Shown here in pieces: positions 54,019-62,077 of a DNA stretch of 64,000 nucleotides. Origin of the DNA: Bacteroidota bacterium (GTDB lineage: Bacteria > Bacteroidota > Bacteroidia > UKL13-3); assembly GCA_027491085.1 (NCBI GenBank), contig JAIXWW010000011.1, positions 310,001 through 374,000 of the forward strand, written 5' to 3'. How positions within the stretch are numbered: the first letter of the stretch is position 1; each line of letters starts with the position of its first letter. Below the pieces are notes generated by a model that saw nothing but the letters and a program-made list of their open reading frames with translations, was not told the DNA's origin and did not search any database. A program made the translations under genes and the position numbers.

Positions 54019-54807
54019 TTAAAATGTAATACCCATTTTTCGTAGTTGACGTTTAATAAAGTTTTTTGCACCTTCTTTTATAGGTGTTAAAGCTTTTTTC
54101 GCAGCGCTATCTGTTGGGCGCGCTTTAAATACTGTATCGTGGTATTTTGCTGCATCACCTCTTAGTTCGGTATAGTAATATGCGTAAAACGATTTGCGGC
54201 TAACACCTTCAGGTAATTTTATTTTATCGTAACCATGGTAACTTATTTCGTTGGTTTCAAATATTAAGCAACGGTTCATAGCTGGAAAAACTTTTTTATC
54301 CAAATGAGTCATATCGGCATTCCAAAGTTCGGTATGTCCTCCGTATTCTTCTTTCCAATCTTTATTAAAGAAAATAAGTAAGTTTATACGTCTATGGATT
54401 CCTCTATCAGCATGAATATTAAAGTCGATATGAATATCTAAAAAACTGCCATTTCCGCCTTGGTGTAAACCGCCTCCTAAAGCATCTTCAACCGAAAATA
54501 AAGCGTCAATACCGGTAATTTTGCTCATTATTTCGCACCATTCTTTACTGTGCAATTCTTGGCGCATTTGGGTAAACACTTCTGGAAAATCTTCAAAATT
54601 TGAACCTTCTGCCTTAAACTCGTTTACACCTTTATATTTTTTGTTAAATACATCTTCCTTCGGAAAATTATTAAACATAAATTCGGCTGTTTCGGCATTT
54701 AAAAAGTTGTCAATTACCAAATGGCGATAAGGTTTGGCATTGTTAAACTCATCGCGCATTTTTTCAATGCTTTCAGCATTAAATAAATTACTGTTTACTA
54801 ATTTCAT
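54019..54807 (-). CDS. 2-oxoglutarate/Fe(II)-dependent oxygenase (prolyl-hydroxylase-like)
   Basis: 262 residues from the ATG at 54807 (54813 would be a TTG). Iron ligands H-x-D are in F-L-D-I-H-I-D-F-N (~135) and the distal His in S-Y-H-G-Y-D (~200), with the 2OG-binding Arg in V-S-R-K-S-F (~213). Between them, R-I-N-L-L-I-F-F-N-K-D-W-K-E-E-Y-G-G-H-T-E-L-W is the 2OG-FeII_Oxy core strand pair. It probably hydroxylates a protein side chain or small molecule; substrate unknown. Lies alone. Confidence 0.88.
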   Translation of the reverse strand: MKLVNSNLFNAESIEKMRDEFNNAKPYRHLVIDNFLNAETAEFMFNNFPKEDVFNKKYKGVNEFKAEGSNFEDFPEVFTQMRQELHSKEWCEIMSKITGIDALFSVEDALGGGLHQGGNGSFLDIHIDFNIHADRGIHRRINLLIFFNKDWKEEYGGHTELWNADMTHLDKKVFPAMNRCLIFETNEISYHGYDKIKLPEGVSRKSFYAYYYTELRGDAAKYHDTVFKARPTDSAAKKALTPIKEGAKNFIKRQLRKMGITF

Positions 54808-54935
54808 TATCAATTTCGTGTTTTGGGCAAATGTATTAGTTGTTTAGAATATTTCTAAATAAAATTTTGTAAATTTATTGTTGTGATTTCAATGTTGTTT
54901 AGTCAAACTTTTTAACTCATATTGATATTCGTTTC

Positions 54936-54953
54936 GTCCGAAAGCTTTCGGAC
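54936..54953. repeat. 18-bp perfect palindrome in a spacer repeat
   Basis: GTCCGAAAGCTTTCGGAC, followed by a CGCTCAACGACCGCGGACATTGAGCG-type inverted segment (54956-54982, arms CGCTCAA / TTGAGCG) and GAAGTCGAAAT. Resembles dispersed Bacteroidota spacer text. Confidence 0.6.
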
Positions 54954-55041
54954 TCCGCTCAACGACCGCGGACATTGAGCGAAGTCGAAATGGATTTTCC
55001 TTAACTAAACTACTTTGGCTGTATTTTAACTAACTGATTAA

Positions 55042-55704
55042 CTAATCGTTACATTCCATTAATAGTAAATTTCCTGATTCGAAATGAATGGTAACTAATC
55101 CGTCTTCTTGGGTTTTATTACTGCTGCTAGTGCGCTGCCCCAGGTGCAAATCTTCGTTATTTAAATTGTATTGTAAACCCGTAGTTGTTAGGCCATGCAC
55201 GCTTCCCAAAGGAATAAGCGATATATTGTAATTAGCAGGATACCATTTGGTAAAATGAGAGGGTAAGTTAAAAATCCGCGAATGGTCATCAAGCATTACA
55301 ATGGTAATTTGGTTTTTATATTTTACCAGAGTGCTTAAATTATTTATGGCATGATCTGCTCGTTTTCCCGTAGCCCAAAGAATGTTTACTGCTTTATGGC
55401 CTTTGGCTATTAAATAATCCAATCCTTTTTCCAAATCGGTTTTGTTTTGATCAGGAGTATGAACTACTTCTACAGGCTGTTGTTTGGCTAAAAGTTCTTC
55501 CCAATTTTCTGTTTTATCAAAATCACCAAGCACAACATCTATTTTTATTCCAAGTTCAAGTACACGATGAATAGCACCGTCAAGCACCATAACTACTGGG
55601 CTCCATTCAAGTAATTGTCCCATTAGCTCAAAGCTACAACTTTGTCCGTTTGCAATTATTAGTGCTGGTTCTTGTTCGTCTCTAACTATATGGTGGCTCG
55701 ACAT
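55042..55704 (-). CDS. thiN: Thiamine pyrophosphokinase
   Basis: 220 residues. Converts thiamine to thiamine diphosphate with ATP. Family blocks: A-L-I-I-A-N-G (~13), V-M-V-L-D-G-A-I-H-R-V (~38, acidic site), V-V-L-G-D-F-D-K (~57), D-Q-N-K-T-D-L-E-K (~83) and T-G-K-R-A-D-H-A-I-N-N (~110). The C-terminal thiamine-binding beta domain is present. Directly behind the toxin-antitoxin pair (5 bp after the toxin stop), so it may share that promoter. The product is the cofactor of the E1 enzyme at 50297. Confidence 0.94.
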   Translation of the reverse strand: MSSHHIVRDEQEPALIIANGQSCSFELMGQLLEWSPVVMVLDGAIHRVLELGIKIDVVLGDFDKTENWEELLAKQQPVEVVHTPDQNKTDLEKGLDYLIAKGHKAVNILWATGKRADHAINNLSTLVKYKNQITIVMLDDHSRIFNLPSHFTKWYPANYNISLIPLGSVHGLTTTGLQYNLNNEDLHLGQRTSSSNKTQEDGLVTIHFESGNLLLMECND

Positions 55705-55709
55705 TTGAT

Positions 55710-56039
55710 TTATTTGCTTTTTTTATTTCGTGTTTTTATTTTTTGGGGATTTTGTTTTGAGTGAAATACATCTGTAATAATTATTTCATTACCATTGTAT
55801 TGGTAAATTATTTTATAATTCCCTTCTATAATATATCTACTATTTTGATTTAATTTTTGCAATAAAGGTTCAACTTGTCCTGCCTCGGGTTGACTGGCTA
55901 AAAATTCTACACTTTCTAAAAGTTTTAGGCAATAACTATTGGCTACAGTTTCAGATTTTGACTCTTCTAGTAAGTATTCATAAATTTCTAAAAGACAATT
56001 GGATGCAAATACCGTCCAAAGAATTTGCCGTTTTTTCAT
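55710..56039 (-). CDS. ParE/RelE-superfamily toxin
   Basis: 109 residues. The fold and motifs are of the ParE branch: N-terminal helix A-S-N-C-L-L-E-I-Y-E-Y-L, then R-Y-I-I-E-G-N-Y-K-I-I-Y-Q-Y (~67-80) and I-I-I-T-D-V-F-H-S-K-Q-N-P (~86-98). ParE toxins poison gyrase while RelE cuts mRNA; the target here is not decidable by sequence. ATGA overlap with the antitoxin upstream (56036-56039), so they are translationally coupled. The end is very basic. Confidence 0.88.
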   Translation of the reverse strand: MKKRQILWTVFASNCLLEIYEYLLEESKSETVANSYCLKLLESVEFLASQPEAGQVEPLLQKLNQNSRYIIEGNYKIIYQYNGNEIIITDVFHSKQNPQKIKTRNKKSK

Positions 56040-56272
56040 TTTGATTTTGAAAACTGTTTTTTCAATGAGGTATGCATAACCAAATTGCCATTTTTGATAT
56101 CTTTTTGCGATGCAGCGTTCCTTTTTAAAAACTCAGCTTCTGTCATAGGAACAATGGCTTTTTTGGCACTACTTTTTGATTTTAAAATGGTGTAAACAGC
56201 CTCTAATATTTCATTGTCGTTTATGTCGTCAATGGTTTTATAAAGTTTTTTTTTAAGTGCTGCGTTAGTCAT
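56036..56272 (-). CDS. Antitoxin of the ParE-type pair
   Basis: 78 residues. An N-terminal helical segment (A-A-L-K-K-K-L-Y-K-T-I-D-D-I-N-D-N-E-I-L) resembles the short antitoxin N termini found before ParE-family toxins in Bacteroidota; the C terminus is basic and likely disordered until it wraps the toxin. No clear ribbon-helix-helix motif is visible. It is upstream of and overlaps its toxin by 4 bp, the normal order of type II systems. Function rests mainly on this arrangement. Confidence 0.8.
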   Translation of the reverse strand: MTNAALKKKLYKTIDDINDNEILEAVYTILKSKSSAKKAIVPMTEAEFLKRNAASQKDIKNGNLVMHTSLKKQFSKSK

Positions 56273-56391
56273 ATTACGTTTAAAAATTCAAATATAGTAA
56301 AAGTAATTTTGAAAGCTATTTACTAATTTAGAAAAACAAATTTTTATATTAATTAGCTTAAAACCATATTTGCTGCAAATAAAATCTAAAA

Positions 56392-57198
56392 GTGAAATTT
56401 TCAATCATCAAAATAAGTTTAGTAGTTTTAACTGCTATTGTTTCTTTGTCGGCTTGTAAATCAAAAAAAGGAATTGGTATACCTTTACCAACTGCCACTC
56501 AAGGTAAAACTGGCGAAGCTAAAAACGATTATAGCCTATTGTTTAATAACATTAAACAGCAAGAAAATAATTACAACTTTTTAGCTTGTAAAGGTGAGTG
56601 CGAATACAATGATGAAAAAAATACCTATAATTTTGATATTCAATTGGAGATGGAAAAGGGTAAATTTATTTTTATAAGAGCTACTTATTTATTGGGTATT
56701 GAGGTAGCTAAAATGTACATTACACCTAAACAAATTCAAATTTTGAATCATTTAGAAAAAACCAATACGGTAGCTAGTTACAATTATTTAAAAAAGTTTA
56801 GTTCAGCTAATTTACAGTTCGAAAATTTAGAGAATTTGATTTTAGGAAACGCGCTTTTTAACCAAACACTTGGAACCACTTTAATTGATTCAAATGCTAC
56901 ACAATATATTTTGAAAACTATGGTAGAAGGAGCTTCGCAACAATGCTTTTATGGCAAAAACAAAGTGGCCAAATTGGAAGCAAATCAATTGCAGGATGCA
57001 GTTAAAAATCAAAACTTTGAGGTAAAGTACAATCAATATACTGCAAATGGTACAAATTATTATCCAAGTGAGCTAGCTATCAACATTAGGGCAGAAAAAA
57101 ATTTAGGTTGCTTAATGAAACTATTCAATTTTGCATACGAAAAAAAGAAAGACCCTCAAATACGTGTACCAGCTAGTTATAAAACCATTACTCATTAA
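56392..57198 (+). CDS. DUF4292 lipoprotein
   Basis: 268 residues. GTG start directly before a lipoprotein signal with S-L-S-A-C-K (Cys22). The mature part is the LolA/LolB-like DUF4292 fold of Bacteroidota: a long curved beta-sheet region with A-C-K-G-E-C-E-Y (~65), E-M-E-K-G-K-F-I-F-I-R-A (~88), G-I-E-V-A-K-M-Y-I-T-P (~103) and L-I-L-G-N-A-L-F-N (~153). It may carry lipoproteins or lipids at the outer membrane. The EnvC-like gene starts within its 3' end, and DUF4292-EnvC adjacency suggests an envelope function. Confidence 0.88.
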   Translation: MKFSIIKISLVVLTAIVSLSACKSKKGIGIPLPTATQGKTGEAKNDYSLLFNNIKQQENNYNFLACKGECEYNDEKNTYNFDIQLEMEKGKFIFIRATYLLGIEVAKMYITPKQIQILNHLEKTNTVASYNYLKKFSSANLQFENLENLILGNALFNQTLGTTLIDSNATQYILKTMVEGASQQCFYGKNKVAKLEANQLQDAVKNQNFEVKYNQYTANGTNYYPSELAINIRAEKNLGCLMKLFNFAYEKKKDPQIRVPASYKTITH

Positions 57199-58516
57199 AT
57201 TTTTTGCCAGTAGTAAACCTTTTTTACTGATTGTAATATTTACCTTTTTTACTCAAATAGTGGTAGCACAAAAAACTACTCAAAAGCGCAAACAATTAGA
57301 AAACGAGCGTAAAAATTTATTGGCACGCATTGGCGAAACTAAAAAAGTAATAGCCGAAACCAAAGAAAAGGAAAACACCAAACTTACTCAGCTTAAAGCC
57401 ATAAATGCACAAATAAAAACCCGCGAAAAGGTTATTAATAATATTGGTCAAGAAATTTTTGAAATATCGGTAGAGGTAGATGAAAGCAAGCGCACCATTG
57501 ATACTTTAAACGCACAGTTAAAGAGATTGAAAGCCGATTATGCTAAAAATATGGTGCTTATTTACAAAAGTAAAAGCAATGTAAACGATTTGGCTTTTTT
57601 ATTTAATGCCGAAGGTTTTAACGATGCTTACAAACGCATAAAATATTTAAATAAACTTTCGGAATACAAGCAAATGCAAGCACGCTTGATTGTTAATATC
57701 CAAAAATCGATAGAAGCCGAAGTGAATAATATGTTGCACATAAAAAAACAAAGTGAACAACTTTACTCAGTAAAAGAAGGTGAAAAAAAGGAATTAGAAG
57801 CCGATAAAAAGGTAGAAACGAAAGTGCTTACTTCATTGCAACAAAAACAAAAAGAATTGCAAGAAGAGTTGACTCAAAACGAAAAAAACTATCAAAAACT
57901 TACTCAAAAAATTGCTGATTTAATACAAAAAGAAATTGAAGAAGCTCGGAAACGAGAAGAGGAACGCAGAAGAATAGCAGAAGAAAAGGCAGCAAAATCA
58001 AGAGCAAAATTAATTGCTGAAAACAAAAAGAAAGGAATTGTTACCAAACCTGAACCTAAAAGTGTACCAGCATCTAATCTTTCTCCTGATGATTTAAAAG
58101 CTAGTAATGATTTTGAAGGTATGAAAAACCGTTTGCCTTGGCCTGTTAATAATGGCTATATATCGGAAGGTTTCGGAACACACCAACATCCAACTTTAAA
58201 GGCAGTTAGAACTACTAATAATGGCGTAAACATATCTTGCAAAAAGCAAACGCAAGTTAAATGTGTTTTCAAAGGTAAAGTAAAAGCAATTTTTGAAGTT
58301 CCTGGAATGGAAAAAATTATTTTGGTTAAGCATGGTGAGTATTTTACAGTATATGCCAAGTTGCAAGATGTGCAAGTAAAAATTGGTCAGGAAATAAATG
58401 CGGGCGATATTTTAGCAACAGTATTTACGAACGATTTTGAACAAAAAACAGAACTTCATTTCGAAATTTTCAAATCAAAACAAGCTTTAAATCCTGAAGC
58501 TTGGCTTAGAAATTAA
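57164..58516 (+). CDS. Murein hydrolase activator EnvC-like protein (M23 domain)
   Basis: About 450 residues. No ATG fits: the frame is open from a TTG at 57131; I prefer the GTG at 57164, and an ATT at 57193 touching the DUF4292 stop is also possible. A signal/TM segment (P-F-L-L-I-V-I-F-T-F-F ... V-A-Q) precedes a long coiled coil (~45-290) rich in K/E/Q. The C-terminal LytM domain (~325-450) has G-Y-I-S-E-G-F-G, then N-N-G-V-N-I where active enzymes have H-x-G-x-D, and a late L-H-F-E. The degenerate zinc site is typical of EnvC-type activators of amidases rather than peptidases. Overlaps the DUF4292 gene. Confidence 0.86.
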   Translation: MYQLVIKPLLIKFFASSKPFLLIVIFTFFTQIVVAQKTTQKRKQLENERKNLLARIGETKKVIAETKEKENTKLTQLKAINAQIKTREKVINNIGQEIFEISVEVDESKRTIDTLNAQLKRLKADYAKNMVLIYKSKSNVNDLAFLFNAEGFNDAYKRIKYLNKLSEYKQMQARLIVNIQKSIEAEVNNMLHIKKQSEQLYSVKEGEKKELEADKKVETKVLTSLQQKQKELQEELTQNEKNYQKLTQKIADLIQKEIEEARKREEERRRIAEEKAAKSRAKLIAENKKKGIVTKPEPKSVPASNLSPDDLKASNDFEGMKNRLPWPVNNGYISEGFGTHQHPTLKAVRTTNNGVNISCKKQTQVKCVFKGKVKAIFEVPGMEKIILVKHGEYFTVYAKLQDVQVKIGQEINAGDILATVFTNDFEQKTELHFEIFKSKQALNPEAWLRN

Positions 58517-58652
58517 CATCCATAAACAACTCACCAATTATTAACAACTTCTTAAATCAACTTTTAAACAACTAGCATAAATAATGATGTAGTTGCTATG
58601 GAATTAAGAGTACAAATGGCTTTATTGTAACAGCTTTTACATACAATCCCAT

Positions 58653-60650
58653 ATGTCGAAAAAATTACTTCTTTTAATATCATTTTTAATTTTTAATAAT
58701 CTTATTCAATGTGAAACTATTGACAGTATTTCAATAAATAAAAAAATATATGAAGTATACTCTCGCAAAAACGATTCAATTTTTGCCTTTTCCACAATTG
58801 AAAAATTAATTAATCAATCAAAATCTATAAATTATCAAGGAGGCTTTGTATCAGCCATTCAACTTAAAGGGTATTTATTTCTAAATTATGGCAAGTACAA
58901 CCTTGCTCAAAAATACATTTTTGAAGCGTTTGAGTTATCAAAAAATTTAAAAAACGATAGCGTGCTAGCACAAACATATAGAATAATTGGCACCTATTAC
59001 GAGAGAAAAGAAGAATATGATAAGGCACTAGATTTCTTTTTTAAAAGTTTAAATTTAAGAATAAAACTTAATGACAACAAGGGAATTGCCGAGTGCAATG
59101 CTTCAATTGGAATAATATTTCATTACACAGGACAAATAAAAAAAGCCATTCATTATTATCAAAAATCTTTAGCATTTTACTTAGTTGAAAAAAATGAAAA
59201 ATCAATTGCAGACATTCAATCAAATATTGGGGCAGCCTACAATAATTTGGGGCATTTAGATTCAGCTATTTATTATTTACAATCTGTTATTTTAATTAAA
59301 AAAAGACTTAACGATTATATTGGACAAGGGCAATCATACCATAATTTAGCTACAACTTACTTTTTGAAGGGTGAATATAATAAGGCGTTGGAATATTACA
59401 ACTTAGCTATAAAAAATACTGGCGGGGGAGCTGAAAATGATAATAACGGTAGTTCTTATCAACAAGCGGGAGGTACTTTAATAAAACTTAAACGTTATGA
59501 TGAAGCAAAAAAATACTTGACGGTAAGTGAAAATATATTAAAACGAAATAACCTTTTTGAAGAACTAGCAGAAAACTATGTAAAGCAAGCAGAATTGTTT
59601 GAAAAAATGGGTGATTTCAAAACCTCTGTGTATTACAATTCACTTAAAAATAGCTTAGTAGATTCGTTAGCGCAGGTAAAAACTAAATTGTCATTTGATG
59701 AAATTGAAGCCAAGTATAAAGCGGCAGAAAAACAGCAAGAATTGGAACTTTTGATGTCTCAAAATAAGATATTGGAACAACAATCAAAATATAATTCCTT
59801 TTTAGCAATTGGTTCTTTTTTATTACTTGTAACCTTAATCATTCTTTTATTTTATTTGAAGGAAGTCAAACAAACCAGAAAAGAATTAATTCAAAAAAAT
59901 CAATTAATTGAGGCAAATAATAGGGAAGCTTTTTATCAAAATACAAACTTAGAAAATTTAATTGCCGAAAACCAAACTATTATGGGTGTACTAGCACATG
60001 ATTTACGCTCCCCTTTTAGTAAAATACTAGGTTTGGCAAATATCATAGAAGACGAAGATGAAAAAGCAGAAAGTCTTGTTTATTTAAATTATATCAAAAC
60101 CATTAGTAAAGATGCGCTACAACTAATTCAGGATACGGTTAATATAAGTCAAATTTATAATGAGGATGCTGAAAGTTTGCAAGCCAAAGTTCAACCAATT
60201 AATTCTACCCAAATAATCGAAGAAACAACATCAGGATTTGTAGCAATAGCAAAAGAAAAATCTATAGCCATTATTGTAAATAATAATTCAGATAATCTTA
60301 TTTTCTTCAGTTCGAAAGAGTATGTTAGGCGAATTTTAGATAATTTGATTAGCAATGCTATCAAATTCTCACCTTCAAACTCTAAAGTTATATTGAGTTG
60401 TTCTCAAATTAATAATAATGTGGTTTTTAGCATTAAGGATAATGGACCGGGCTTAACTGAAGCTGACCAAAAACAACTTTATATTCGATTTAAAAAATTA
60501 TCGGCAAGGCCAACAGGTAATGAGGCTTCAAGCGGATTAGGTTTATTTATTGTTAAACAATTAATTGATTTATTGGGTGGAAATATTTCTGTAATTTCAG
60601 AAAAAGGAAAAGGTTGTGAGTTTATTATTGAGTTTAAAATTAAAAATTAG
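58653..60650 (+). CDS. TPR-containing sensor histidine kinase
   Basis: 665 residues; intact paralogue of the frameshifted gene at 47587. Signal peptide (~1-20), then ~6 TPR units (~55-330) with typical Y-x-K-A-L-D-F-F-F-K-S-L and G-x-Y-N-K-A-L-E-Y-Y-N, a juxtamembrane coiled coil, one TM helix (~385-403), a second coiled coil, HisKA with V-L-A-H-D-L-R-S-P-F-S-K (~445), and HATPase with N-A-I-K-F-S-P, D-N-G-P-G-L and S-S-G-L-G-L-F-I-V-K-Q-L. Periplasmic TPRs suggest sensing of a protein or peptide. No response regulator adjoins. The 3' end overlaps arfB by 11 bp. Confidence 0.94.
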   Translation: MSKKLLLLISFLIFNNLIQCETIDSISINKKIYEVYSRKNDSIFAFSTIEKLINQSKSINYQGGFVSAIQLKGYLFLNYGKYNLAQKYIFEAFELSKNLKNDSVLAQTYRIIGTYYERKEEYDKALDFFFKSLNLRIKLNDNKGIAECNASIGIIFHYTGQIKKAIHYYQKSLAFYLVEKNEKSIADIQSNIGAAYNNLGHLDSAIYYLQSVILIKKRLNDYIGQGQSYHNLATTYFLKGEYNKALEYYNLAIKNTGGGAENDNNGSSYQQAGGTLIKLKRYDEAKKYLTVSENILKRNNLFEELAENYVKQAELFEKMGDFKTSVYYNSLKNSLVDSLAQVKTKLSFDEIEAKYKAAEKQQELELLMSQNKILEQQSKYNSFLAIGSFLLLVTLIILLFYLKEVKQTRKELIQKNQLIEANNREAFYQNTNLENLIAENQTIMGVLAHDLRSPFSKILGLANIIEDEDEKAESLVYLNYIKTISKDALQLIQDTVNISQIYNEDAESLQAKVQPINSTQIIEETTSGFVAIAKEKSIAIIVNNNSDNLIFFSSKEYVRRILDNLISNAIKFSPSNSKVILSCSQINNNVVFSIKDNGPGLTEADQKQLYIRFKKLSARPTGNEASSGLGLFIVKQLIDLLGGNISVISEKGKGCEFIIEFKIKN

Positions 60651-61059
60651 AGCCATCTATTTTTTTATTTCTTAATTTTTTTATGTTTGATAATAGTTTC
60701 TTTCCAACCAATCGTTTCTCAATACTAGATTTTGTGGGCTTTGAGGCTTTTCTATGTTTAACAACAACAAAACACTTATTTATAATTGAATAAATTTTTT
60801 TAAGGGCAATTATTTTATTCGCTAACTGACTTCGTTCCGTTTGTGCAATTACCTGTAAAATACCCTCGTTACTCAATTTATTAGCTAATTTTTCCAATAA
60901 AATGGCTTTGTCAGACTCAGAAAGTTGCAATGAATTCTTTACATCAAAATCAATTTGAACTTTAGTAGCCACTTTATTTACGTTTTGTCCGCCTGCGCCT
61001 CCGCTCCTACTTGTTTTAAAAACAAACTCCGGATTTAAATATGGTGGTTGAAATTTCAT
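60640..61059 (-). CDS. arfB: Peptidyl-tRNA hydrolase ArfB (ribosome rescue)
   Basis: 139 residues. It frees stalled ribosomes by hydrolysing peptidyl-tRNA. G-G-A-G-G-Q-N-V-N-K-V-A-T-K-V-Q (~20-35) contains the catalytic GGQ. The C-terminal basic tail (K-R-L-V-G-K-K-L ... K-K-I-D-G) is the part that enters the mRNA channel in this family. Length matches ArfB/YaeJ and is too short for RF1/RF2. ATG start at 61059, next to a single REP hairpin. Confidence 0.94.
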   Translation of the reverse strand: MKFQPPYLNPEFVFKTSRSGGAGGQNVNKVATKVQIDFDVKNSLQLSESDKAILLEKLANKLSNEGILQVIAQTERSQLANKIIALKKIYSIINKCFVVVKHRKASKPTKSSIEKRLVGKKLLSNIKKLRNKKIDGSNF

Positions 61060-61090
61060 AATAGATTGTTTTTACTAAATTTATACTATT

Positions 61091-61130
61091 GTCAGACGCA
61101 TATAGGGCCTTTGTATGGCTTGCGTCAGAC
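61091..61130. repeat. Single REP-like hairpin between arfB and the RAYT gene
   Basis: GTCAGACGCA ... TGCGTCAGAC: 10-base arms paired except for the central A-A mismatch, 20-base spacer. Same core as the blocks at 15951 and, in reverse complement, 61769. It lies 15 bp past the transposase stop. Confidence 0.82.
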
Positions 61131-61144
61131 GATTTAATTAAATT

Positions 61145-61738
61145 TCAATTGTTAAATATTTTTGATATTTTCTCATTATCAATTAATGAATACGATTCTT
61201 TTAAAAAATTTGATTCATCAAATCCTATTAAGTTTTTAGCTAAAATTTGATTACATAAATTACCATTTCTGATTTTTATATAATCGTTGAAAGAGGAATA
61301 TTTCCAATCTTCCATTTGTTTTACTAACCCCGCCCTAAGAGGATTTTGATGAATATATTGAAAACACATATAAGGATAATTAAATTCTTCGATTTTCAAT
61401 AATTTCGCTTGGGTTTTTTGCCTGAATTGAGAACCAGTGCTTTTCTCTTGTTTATTTATTGCCAAGGAATATGAACTCAATAACATCCTAATTCCATTAG
61501 ATAATTCGCTTAAGTTTAACGAACCAACTTTTCTGATTTTTGTTGATTGTGAATTGGTATTTACTAAAAAATGAAAATGATTTGGCATTAAACAATATGC
61601 TAATAAATCAGAGTGTGGTAAAACAAATTTTCTATATAATTTTAGGAAGTAAAGATAATTTTCATCTGAATGGAAAATTTTTTGTTTATTATTTCCTTGA
61701 TTATAAATATGGTAAATATTGTCTATTTCAAATTGCAT
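61145..61738 (-). CDS. REP-associated tyrosine transposase (RAYT, Y1/HUH family)
   Basis: 197 residues from the ATG at 61738; the frame runs open into the repeat array to 61927, but that part is translated REP DNA. Family marks: Y-H-I-Y-N-Q-G-N (~9-16), L-A-Y-C-L-M-P-N-H-F-H-F-L-V-N (~50-64, HUH metal site), a catalytic Tyr in L-L-S-S-Y-S-L-A-I-N-K (~96), Y-I-H-Q-N-P-L-R-A-G-L-V (~133) and W-K-Y-S-S-F-N-D-Y (~150). RAYTs are single-copy relatives of IS200/IS605 TnpA, cutting REP hairpins in single-stranded DNA. REP-like repeats lie on both sides. Confidence 0.92.
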   Translation of the reverse strand: MQFEIDNIYHIYNQGNNKQKIFHSDENYLYFLKLYRKFVLPHSDLLAYCLMPNHFHFLVNTNSQSTKIRKVGSLNLSELSNGIRMLLSSYSLAINKQEKSTGSQFRQKTQAKLLKIEEFNYPYMCFQYIHQNPLRAGLVKQMEDWKYSSFNDYIKIRNGNLCNQILAKNLIGFDESNFLKESYSLIDNEKISKIFNN

Positions 61739-61768
61739 AAATAAAATATTATTTTTTGTTTTCAATGA

Positions 61769-62075
61769 TCCGTCTGACGCCTTGCCATCCAAAAGCCATC
61801 CCGCAATCGTCTGACGAACGTTCTGCAATTTATCAGTCTGACGCCATCCCTTTCTGATACTAACATGCAATCGTATAACAGGAGTACTGTATATAATCCG
61901 TCTGACGCCTTGCCACCCGGAAGCCATCTCGCAATCGTCTGACGAACGTTCTGCAATTTATCAGTCTGACGACTTGCCAACGCTAAACCTAACTCGCAAT
62001 CGTCTGACTGAAGTTTCGTATATAATCCGTCTGACGTCTTGCCACCCAAAAGCCATCCCGCAATCGTCTGACGGA
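61769..62075. repeat. REP array upstream of the RAYT gene (BIME-like, about five elements)
   Basis: CGTCTGACG cores spaced at ~64 bp, alternating between two types. Type 1 begins TCCGTCTGACG and ends CAATCGTCTGACG (elements starting 61769, 61896 and 62026; period ~127-130). Type 2 begins CAGTCTGACG (starting ~61834 and 61961). Between arms are shared words CTTGCCA, AAGCCAT. The last element ends at 62075, three bases before the stop codon of the carboxylase gene. No gene is supported here; open frames across it are spurious. Confidence 0.9.
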
Positions 62076-62077
62076 TG

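Noticed and set aside
61739..62049. Open frames across the REP array, including a 63-residue N-terminal extension of the RAYT
   Set aside because: Translations repeat the same phrases (SDGLYT, KLQNVRQTIA) because they are repeat DNA. The RAYT family start is at the ATG at 61738.
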